From Prorocentrum cordatum (Eukaryota > Sar > Dinophyceae > Prorocentrales > Prorocentraceae), in assembly GCA_963575745.1 (NCBI GenBank), contig CAUYUJ010001328.1, forward strand, positions 32,296 to 96,295: a stretch of 64,000 nucleotides of DNA, given 5' to 3'. The translations under genes and the position numbers were made by a program. The notes beneath the pieces were generated by a model that worked only from the letters and a program-made list of their open reading frames with translations, searched no databases and had not been told where the DNA came from. This document shows positions 9,946 to 16,989 of this stretch, piece after piece (the stretch's first letter is position 1; each line of letters opens with the position of its first letter).

Positions 9946-10150
9946 GTGGTGGTGATGGTGATGGTGATGCTGATGCTGCTGATGATGATGATGATGATGA
10001 TGGCGATGCCGCTGTGGATGATGACGACGATGCTAATGATGATGATGATGTGGATGATCATGCTGATGATGATGTTGATGATGCTGATGATGACGATGCT
10101 GATGATGATACTGATGATGATGAGGAGGAGGAGGATGAGGAGGAGACGAA
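9868..10150. repeat. (GAT)n microsatellite
   Basis: GATGATGAT with GCT and GGT variants lies in the intron between candidate exons. Poly-Asp and poly-Met frames here are ignored. Confidence 0.9.
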
Positions 10151-10236
10151 ATGAGAGGAGGATGAGCAGGAGGAAGAGGAACAGGAGGCGTTGGATAGGT
10201 GCATACTTCTACGCGCTCCTCCTCATCCTACCCCTC

Positions 10237-10274
10237 CTCGAAGGCGCCACTCCAGTGCTCTTCGTCACCGTCAT
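10237..10274 (-). CDS. Possible micro-exon, MTVTKSTGVAPS
   Basis: An AG at 10276-10275 precedes ATG, and an AG|GA donor lies at 10237. The 38-nt stretch starts in phase 0 and leaves AG, which the G at 9788 completes, so it bridges exons 10445-10537 and 9698-9788 in phase. It is very short and has a weak acceptor. Confidence 0.35.
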
Positions 10275-10299
10275 CTCTAAACCACCTCCTCTTACTCCT

Positions 10300-10352
10300 G
10301 TTCCTCCTCCTCCTCCTCCTCCTCCGCCCTCCTCCTCCTCCTCCTCCTCCTA

Positions 10353-10385
<33 letters not shown>

Positions 10386-10405
10386 CTCCTTCCCCTCCCT
10401 CTCCC
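10300..10405. repeat. (TCC)n microsatellite
   Basis: TCC/TCT triplets in the intron upstream of the micro-exon. Confidence 0.85.
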
Positions 10406-10444
10406 TCTCATCCTCCTTCATGTTGCCCCTCGGCACTGGTGTGC

Positions 10445-10537
10445 CTTCATGACCCTGTTCGTCGGCGCCCTGCCGCGCGCGTCCTGGCTCTGCAGGTGGT
10501 TGCGGAGGGGGAGCCAGTACAGCGATGCCCACGCTGC
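10445..10537 (-). CDS. Candidate exon, 31 codons, aromatic-rich
   Basis: The 93-nt exon runs from CCTAGAG|G at 10537 to ATGAAG|GC at 10445, phase 0 to phase 0. It reads AAWASLYWLPLRNHLQS and then ARGRAPTNRVMK. The Trp-Tyr-Trp cluster is not something repeats would produce by chance. Function unknown. Confidence 0.65.
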
Positions 10538-10666
10538 CTCTAGGGGGAAGCATTGCGGGCTCGTTCACGCTCCATCCTCTTATCACCTTAGTACACCTCC
10601 TACATTCTCATCATCGTGCTCCTCGTGCTCCCGTCCTTATCGTCATCATCGTCTGTTCATTCGGGC

Positions 10667-10738
10667 CTCCGCACACTTCTGGGAGATGCGCAGCGTGTCC
10701 GTGATCGTGTCCAGCGCTTCTGCCATGGTGATCCACAC
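10667..10738 (-). CDS. Candidate exon, 24-codon amphipathic helix
   Basis: Bounded by GTCCCAG|G at 10738 and GCGGAG|GC at 10667; 72 nt, phase 0. It reads VWITMAEALDTITDTLRI then SQKCAE, with hydrophobics spaced as in an amphipathic helix. Confidence 0.65.
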
Positions 10739-10855
10739 CTGGGACTCACCCCCAGTGGCCCCATCCTCCCCGTCCTCTCTCACAGTCCTTTCTCTCGTCA
10801 TTGATCCACCTTCCTCGCGCCTCCTCGTCACATCTCCCCCCCCCCCCTGAGCCAC

Positions 10856-10916
10856 AATTCTCTTGCAGGGCTGGTCAGTGTCGTCCCATTCCCCGGCTGC
10901 TGGATCGTACGCTATC
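10856..10916 (-). CDS. Candidate exon, YDPAAGEWDDTDQP
   Basis: Acceptor GAAATGAG precedes G at 10916; the reading is IAYDPAAGEWDDTDQP followed by CKRI. A GT donor follows ATT at 10856, giving a phase-0 end that fits the next exon. The entry phase requires two bases from upstream. A 20-nt micro-exon at 10998-11017 (reading STTIDT, AG|GA donor) would supply them, but that is speculative. Confidence 0.5.
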
Positions 10917-11039
10917 CTCATTTCCCTGATCGTTGTCACGTTCTTCCTCATCCTCGACTCTCCTCCTCAATCCCCCTCCTCGTGGATCCGTCCCCTCCTC
11001 GTGTCAATTGTGGTACTCTCATATTTTCCCCCATTGCAC

Positions 11040-11110
11040 CTTGATCGTCACTTTGTTCGGACGCGAAGTGTACTCCTGCTGGTAATCCTCGAAGTTCGGG
11101 ATCTTCGCAC
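11040..11110 (-). CDS. Candidate exon, 23 codons, IPNFEDYQQEYTSRP
   Basis: Bounded by CATCAAG|G at 11110 and ATCAAG|GT at 11040. It reads AKIPNFEDYQQEYTS and RPNKVTIK. The two leading bases join with a single base left by the exon at 11408-11444 (or by 11273-11333) to give Gly. Composition is clearly protein-like. Confidence 0.6.
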
Positions 11111-11272
11111 CTTGATGGGGCGACGGTGACGACACGGAGGATGGCGCACCAGGGGAATTAGCAGGAGTGAGCTGGCAATGCAATGAGAAGGAAGAGGAGG
11201 AGGGCCATGTGAAGGTGAGGCAGAGAAGGAGGCGGAGGAGGAGAAGGATGAGGAGGGAGGGGAAGGGAAAAC

Positions 11273-11333
11273 CCTGTGCAGGAGCAGGAGCCGAGGAAGC
11301 ATTGAACGCATGCTGATCGACCGAGAGGCAGAT
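11273..11333 (-). CDS. Possible alternative exon, ICLSVDQHAFN
   Basis: CAACTCTGCAG is a good acceptor. The frame ICLSVDQHAFNASSAPA is open in phase 0 and reaches a GG|GT donor leaving one base, as 11040-11110 needs. It competes with direct splicing from 11408-11444, so it may be skipped or not be an exon at all. Confidence 0.35.
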
Positions 11334-11407
11334 CTGCAGAGTTGGGCGAGGGCGAGGGGACGGATATCACGATAAGGAATGATTGAGAGGTGGAGGAAGA
11401 AGGGCAC

Positions 11408-11444
11408 CCGCGATGACTGGCTGGCCCTCGGTGTACAGCAGCGC
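11408..11444 (-). CDS. Possible small exon, ALLYTEGQPVIA
   Basis: Acceptor AGCCATCAG precedes GCG at 11444 in phase 0, matching the phase-0 end of 12675-12749. A GT donor at 11407 leaves one base that joins with 11040-11110 to give ALLYTEGQPVIA-G-AKIPNF. Short, but phase-consistent on both sides. Confidence 0.45.
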
Positions 11445-11510
11445 CTGATGGCTGGGTGCGTCCCTCCTCCACCCTGCCACTAGTCCTCCTGGCACCCCCT
11501 GCTCCTGAGG

Positions 11511-11559
11511 CATGCTCGTGATCCTCGTGATCATCCCGATCACGAGGATCAAGAGCATG
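11511..11559. repeat. 22-bp inverted repeat with 5-nt loop
   Basis: CATGCTCGTGATCCTCGTGA (then TC) at 11511-11532 pairs with 11538-11559 at 21 of 22 positions; the loop is ATCCC. It lies in the intron 67 bp upstream of the exon at 11408-11444. Confidence 0.85.
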
Positions 11560-11754
11560 TGCAGGCCTGCTCCTAGACCACATGATCATCATCGTCCCTC
11601 ATTATCGCCAGTCTTACCGATCTTCCTCATCTCCTGCCGATCCTCGTCGTCCTCCTCCTCTCCCGTGTCCCCCTTCACTCCCTCACTCCCTGCCTCACTC
11701 CCTCGCACTCCTCCTCCTCCTCCTCCTTCTCCTCATCGAGCCCCCCCCCTTCTT

Positions 11755-12121
11755 CTCCTCATCATCATCGCCACCACCACCGTCATCATCATCATCATCA
11801 TCAGCAACAGCAGCATCATCAGCAGCATCACCACAACCACCAACATTCATCATCATCATCATCAGCATCATCATCGTCGTCATCACCGTCAACATCACCA
11901 TCATCACCATCAACATCACCGTCGTCATCCTCATCATTACCACCATCACCATGACAATCATCATCACCGTCATCATCAGCATCATCACCATCACCAGCAT
12001 CAGCATCAACACCATCAGTAGCAGCATCATCATCACCAGCATCAGCATCAGCATCATCATCATCATCATCCCTCCTACCTTTTCCATTATTCTCCTCCGT
12101 TCCCCATCTGCCACCCTCCTC

Positions 12122-12168
<47 letters not shown>

Positions 12169-12459
12169 GTTCTATCGCTTTCCCTCTCTCTCTCCATCTC
12201 GTCATCTCTCGTTGCATGTGTCCCTCTCGTCTCTCTCTCTCTCTCTCTCTCTCTCTTTCGTCTCTCTCTCTCTCTCTCTCTCTTTCTATCTTTCGCTATA
12301 ATATCTTTCTCTCCCTCTCTCGCTCTCTCGTTCTCTCCCCCACTTTCTCTCTCCCCTCCCTCGCTCTCTTCCTCTCTCTCGATCATGTGTCTTTATCCCG
12401 CTCTCTCTCTCTCTCTCTTTCTCTCTCTATGTCTCTCTCTTTTTTGTTTCTCTCTCTCT

Positions 12460-12530
<71 letters not shown>

Positions 12531-12536
12531 ATATAT
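11755..12536. repeat. (ATC)n followed by (TC)n microsatellites
   Basis: ATC/ACC triplets at 11755-12072 pass into nearly pure TC dinucleotides at 12123-12290 and 12395-12527, ending in (TA)n. A shorter TC run is at 12615-12648. All fall in the 1.2-kb intron between candidate exons. Confidence 0.9.
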
Positions 12537-12611
12537 ATATATATATCCTCTCTCGAGATGCATATCTATGTACATACATGTGTACATATCCCACCCTCTC
12601 TTTATTTATCT

Positions 12612-12652
<41 letters not shown>

Positions 12653-12674
12653 CCCACTCCTCCGCCCATGGGGC

Positions 12675-12749
12675 CTTCGCGATGTCCTCTGGCTCCTTCG
12701 TGCTGCGCGCGCGTCGACGGCACTGCAGCTTCGCGGCGTCGACGGCACC
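12675..12749 (-). CDS. Candidate exon, 25 codons, basic
   Basis: Acceptor CCTCCAAG precedes GGT at 12749; it ends GCGAAG|GC at 12675; 75 nt, phase 0 on both sides. It reads GAVDAAKLQCRRRARSTK then EPEDIAK. Basic first half, acidic second half. Confidence 0.65.
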
Positions 12750-13010
12750 CTTGGAGGGAGGGGGGGGGCCAGCACCCTCGTCGAACCGATGAAGAAGGAC
12801 GAGAAAACAAGAGGACGAGGAGGAGGAGGAGGAGGAGGGACGGAAGGATGAGCAGGAGGATTGATGATCTTGACACGATTTTCGATGGCGATGTGGAGGA
12901 TTGCGAACGATGAGGATTGCGGAGGAGTAGGCGAAGGACAGAAAAGGAGGAGGAGTGGGAGGAGGAGGAAGAGGAGGAGGAGGAGGATGAGGAGGAGGAG
13001 GAGGAGAGGC

Positions 13011-13094
13011 CTCGGGATCGAAGACTGGGATCCCTGCGCGGTCGCACGCCTCGTCGAAATTGAGCCCGAACTGGAAATTGTCTTCGATGAATGC
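13011..13094 (-). CDS. Candidate exon, 28 codons, NFQFGLNFDEACDR
   Basis: Bounded by GGATCGAG|G at 13094 and CCCGAG|GC at 13011; 84 nt, phase 0. It reads AFIEDNFQFGLNFDEA and CDRAGIPVFDPE. Four phenylalanines and balanced charge make it very unlike the surrounding (GGA)n sequence. Confidence 0.7.
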
Positions 13095-13429
13095 CTCGAT
13101 CCCACTCCTCTCCTCCTCGACCCTCCTCGGCCTCTCCGATTCTCGAACCGAAGGAGAAGGGCGATGAAGGGAAGGGACTAGGAGGAAACAGGAGGATGAA
13201 GAGGAGGAGGGAAGAGGATGAGAGATGATATCATGAGTGCGACGGAAGAGGAGGACAAGGAATGAGAGGGGAGGAAGATAATCACAAAACAAATGGAAGA
13301 GGAGGATTGAGGAGGAGGGTGAGGAGGAGGAGGGGGAGAATGAGGAGGAGGAGGGGGATGGGGGAGGCGGAGGAGGAAGAGAAGGAGCAGGAGGAGGAGG
13401 AGGAGAAGGAGGAGGAGGAGGAGGGGGGC

Positions 13430-13663
13430 CTCGGAGTCGGCCGCGGCCTCGGCCGCCATCTGCATGCGCAGGCGCGCGCTGGCGCGCCCTGGAGCCCGGT
13501 GTGGGCCAGAGCCAGCGTGCGCAGCGCGCGCGCCGCGCTCGAGGCGCTCCTCATCCCCCCTCCTCCACCTTTCCCTCCTCACTTTCCTCTTCCCACCCAT
13601 CCCTCCTCTCCCCCTTGGGGCCAATTCGCCCCAGACAGTCCACGGCAAATATACACTGGCCAT
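13430..13663 (-). CDS. Candidate first exon of the minus-strand gene, MASVYLPW start
   Basis: ATG at 13663-13661 opens MASVYLPWTVWGELAPRG, and the frame stays open to a TCCGAG|GC donor at 13430. The second half (from 13549) reads Ala/Arg-rich with LRMQMAAEAAADSE and could alternatively be a separate exon with its own GATGAG|G acceptor. A TATAAG at 13692-13687, 24 bases ahead of the ATG, would serve as a spliced-leader acceptor. The stretch between them (GGRGGMGGKRKV) is purine-rich and may be intronic. Confidence 0.5.
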
Positions 13664-13699
13664 GGGTGAGCCGCAGGCGTGTGAACCTTATAATCGAGT

Positions 13700-14910
13700 T
13701 CTTGTACACAGTGTATGTACACATCAGTACACATGTGACCAATATGCGATAGATCTCGGCTATTGAACTGTGAGCGCATATTTTTCCACTTGTATATCTG
13801 ACTTCAACATGATATCATTTATACCATTACATATATATAGATGTATATCGGTATATATATATATATGTATGTATATATATGTACGTGTGTCGACTGCAGT
13901 CGACCCCAACATAATATTGCATATTCTTTGTGCACGCGCGACGTCATATGAACAACAACAAAAAATATTACACGTGCCACCCCGAAAACTAAAGGGTGAA
14001 CACCAATTTCGCACTCGCATATACGAACAAACAATACGTTGCACAGTTCACACTATCAAACAACATGTAGCCTAACGCGAAAGTGTGAAGCACAACGCTT
14101 TTCGTATCGCGCGCAGTGTCCACCCCAGGCAACATGGAGTTCTATATTGTGACGCAGCGTATTTTCCTTATCTCGCGCGCGCCCTGGCGCGCGCGCTATA
14201 ACAAACAATAAAGAATGCACATCTTAATTTCGAAAACTGAATGGTGAAAACCAATTGTTTCACTCGTATTCTGAGGGCCTCAGCCTGGAATTTTACATGT
14301 TGAAACAGCATGTTTCCCTTATCGCGCGCGCGCGCCGGCGCGCGGGCAATATATGGAAACAGCGTGATGGAGGCATTGGAAGTACTAGTGAAACAGCTTG
14401 TTTCCACCATTCATTTTTCAGGGTGGCGCGTGTCACCTTTGATTTTTTTCATATGGCGCCTTTTGTTTTTTTGTGTTGAGCGCGCGCGCGACAAGGAAAG
14501 CGTTGTGTTTGAGGATCGAGCATTCCATGTTGAGGTCACCAGAATACGAATGAAACAATTGATTTTCACCATTGAGTTTTCGAACTTAAGATGGGCATTG
14601 CAGATATGTTGTTGTCGTGCACGCGCCAGGGCGCGCGCGAGTGCGCGCGCGTGCGTGATAAGAACACGTGCTATTCGACTATGTATATTTCCCTGCCACG
14701 GCCTTCATAATACCAGTCAAACAGATGGTTTCATCATTCAATTCTCGAATTTATCATGGAAGATTTATGTGCGTTATACAATGACATGCTTACGAACACT
14801 CAACATGTGTTGTTGTGTCTCCTTTATTTGTGTATCGAGCGCGTGTATTGTATTTGCTGAAGAAGCAGAGTTTCTACGGCCTGTTGTGATACTTGTTAGA
14901 ACAACCAAGA
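13700..14910. repeat. Degenerate repeat array with CGCGCGC hairpins and a TTTCACCATT motif
   Basis: Variants of GTGAAACAnnTTGTTTCACC and TTTTCGAACTTAAGATGG recur near 13975, 14215, 14290, 14395, 14550 and 14730. They alternate with palindromic CGCGCG-rich blocks near 14175, 14325 and 14620. The period is irregular (about 110-230 bp). No gene is inferred. Confidence 0.6.
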
Positions 14911-15030
14911 CGTTTGACAAAAAAACCAAGACATCTAACAAAAAACCAAGACATCTGACAAAAACCAAGACATCGCACAATCTGGAACAAAAACCAAGAC
15001 AATCCACAAAAACCAAGACATTTCGCAGCT
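14911..15030. repeat. Short tandem repeat AAAACCAAGACATC
   Basis: Seven imperfect copies of AAACCAAGACATC with spacers CTAACA, TGACA, GCACAATCTGG and similar. On the minus strand it forms the tail of the coding block 14935-16194, reading MSWFL/VLVF repeats, so that frame's true end probably lies upstream of it. Confidence 0.8.
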
Positions 15031-16194
15031 ATGAAAAAACCAATACCTTCGGATGTCTGGGTAATTGGGCGCGGGATTGGGTGCGAAACCTGCAATGGCG
15101 CGCGCCCCCCCCCCAACGCCGCCCTCGTCGGAGGATGTGGGGGCATTTGAGAGGCACGCGATCATTGTAAGCATCGCAAATGGCTGCAATACTTTATACA
15201 TATTGGCGCAATTCGCAGAAAGCACGACTGTCCAGTCTTCAACAGCCAACGTCGATGGACTGAGTACGTACAAATCCTCAGACACGCTGCCGTCCTCGCT
15301 GCCCAGCGAAACGTGCATGGCCCGGGACGCTTTGTCGATATATCCGATCGTGGCCTTGGCAATTACCATAGCAGAGGGATCTTGAACAGAGGGGGCAAGT
15401 TTAGGCACCTGTGCTAAGGATGGTGACTCATGTATGATAGTGAAAAAGAGCAGCCCCAAATGATCGCACGCGTTGGACTGGCAGTCGTCATCGCCAGTTG
15501 GCTCCAACCCGAGACCAGCGACGTCATCGGAGGCAAAATCAAACTCGCCGCCAGCAGCAGCAACCGTCGAGGGCTCTGGACAGGTGTGGTAAATCAACTT
15601 ATCAGAGAAAAGTCCAACGTCTGCTGGCCGAAGAGGACCAATGGAGAAAACCACAATTGAGCCTTCGTCCCGCACCTGGCGGTTCACTGCTTTTAACTGC
15701 TCCACCGCATGCCGGACCCACAATGTCTCGAGGACCCCTGCCTTGAACTTCTCGACGGGCGCGCACTTTCCCACTGCCATGGGCGGCGGATCTGGGCCGC
15801 CACCTCCGCCGCTCGAGCCGCCCTGGCCGCCCGCGCCGCTGCTGGCGCCGCTGCCGGCGCTCGAAGGCGGAGGCGAGGCACCAGAGCCACTCGACGAAGA
15901 AGAGGCTTGCCCGCCAAGTGGTGGCGCAGCAGGGGGCCCAGCGCCCATAGCTGAAGATGAGTCTCCACCCTTTGTAGAACCTTTTTTGACAACTGCTGGC
16001 GAGCCCCCGCCCCCTGGCTGGCCCCCACCGTCGCCGTCGTCGCCAGGGCCATCACCGCCTGATGTATCGATGCTGGCGGAGTGATCCTCGAGAGGGCACA
16101 AGCGAAGAGATGGGCGTGAGACTGGGCGCAATCCCAACGGCTTATGGTTGCAATCTACCAACTTGCGAAAAGAGCTCGGCCGCGCGCCAATCAA
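14935..16194 (-). CDS. Hypothetical protein with Gly/Ser-rich linker, family not recognised
   Basis: The 419-codon frame starts MIGARPSSFRKLVDCNHK. It passes through a Gly/Ser/Pro-rich disordered region (about residues 45-140) and then a globular-looking segment (about 140-370) with VEKFKAGVLETLWVRHAVEQ, GSIVVFSIGPLRPADVG and STLAVEDWTVVLSANC. The last 40 residues fall in the AAAACCAAGACATC repeat and are probably not genuine. It lies 0.8 kb downstream of the larger coding block 16990-19551 on the same strand, so the two could be parts of one element or gene. No conserved domain recognised. Confidence 0.5.
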   Translation of the reverse strand: MIGARPSSFRKLVDCNHKPLGLRPVSRPSLRLCPLEDHSASIDTSGGDGPGDDGDGGGQPGGGGSPAVVKKGSTKGGDSSSAMGAGPPAAPPLGGQASSSSSGSGASPPPSSAGSGASSGAGGQGGSSGGGGGPDPPPMAVGKCAPVEKFKAGVLETLWVRHAVEQLKAVNRQVRDEGSIVVFSIGPLRPADVGLFSDKLIYHTCPEPSTVAAAGGEFDFASDDVAGLGLEPTGDDDCQSNACDHLGLLFFTIIHESPSLAQVPKLAPSVQDPSAMVIAKATIGYIDKASRAMHVSLGSEDGSVSEDLYVLSPSTLAVEDWTVVLSANCANMYKVLQPFAMLTMIACLSNAPTSSDEGGVGGGARAIAGFAPNPAPNYPDIRRYWFFHSCEMSWFLWIVLVFVPDCAMSWFLSDVLVFC

Positions 16195-16209
16195 ATTAAC
16201 TACGAGAGC

Positions 16210-16985
16210 GCATGATTTGGAAACGGCGCCCAGAATCTCAGAGCATCACAATGCCAAGGTGGATTGAAAACGAGGCGATCTTGACAAATGAACTGGAGCT
16301 TTCGCGCGCGCTCAAGTTCAAGCAAGAGGCAAATTCGCGAACCCAGAAACTAAAAATGCGAGGCCCGCTGGTGTGCTCCTCGACCCGAGTGTGGGGGGGG
16401 GGTATTTTGTTAATCGCCCCTCCCGCGCAACCCGAAGTGTGAATCGTGTTTCGCGTTTCGCCCAACCTCCATCTCGACCGATCGGCGCACCCCCTTGAGT
16501 TCCCGAGGCGCGGCGAGTGACCGCGAGGGGGGTCACGGTCACCCCCCCCCCTCCCCTCTCGCCCAGCAAGGGAGGGTCCGGGGAGGAGAGCGAAAGCGGA
16601 AGGACAAACGATACAAAAATACGCATGCACCAAGCCTGCCCTACCTGACACGCGCAAATTGTCACAGGTGGCTGTCGGGACCCAGCGCGTTCCGGAGAAG
16701 GCTTTCCGGAACGCGCTGGGAGCAAAGGAAATTCCATCTGTCCTCCCATCCCTCGCTGGAAACAGAAGGTTTCCTGACATCGAAGATGCATGCACGCTGT
16801 TGACTCCGTTCTGTTGTCCGACCTCTCCACCCTGATACCCGCCCCCCCCACCACCTTCGCCTGGGCGCTCCCCCACCCTAGACAACCCTGCAATTGACGT
16901 GCTTTGCACGCCTGCCCCGCAGACGCCCGACGCCCCCGAACCAACCCCCTCGGGCCGCCCCGACCGAAGCACGTCACTTGGGAAA
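16210..16985. other. No gene seen between two minus-strand coding blocks
   Basis: Long frames exist on minus, but their composition becomes arbitrary below about 16990. Runs of G and C at 16388-16398 and 16544-16558 and a strong hairpin at 16681-16720 are present. An intron or spacer is the likeliest reading. Confidence 0.4.
16681..16720. repeat. Perfect 16-bp inverted repeat, 8-nt spacer
   Basis: CCCAGCGCGTTCCGGA at 16681-16696 is matched by its exact reverse complement at 16705-16720, with GAAGGCTT between. Confidence 0.9.
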
Positions 16986-16989
16986 TGGC

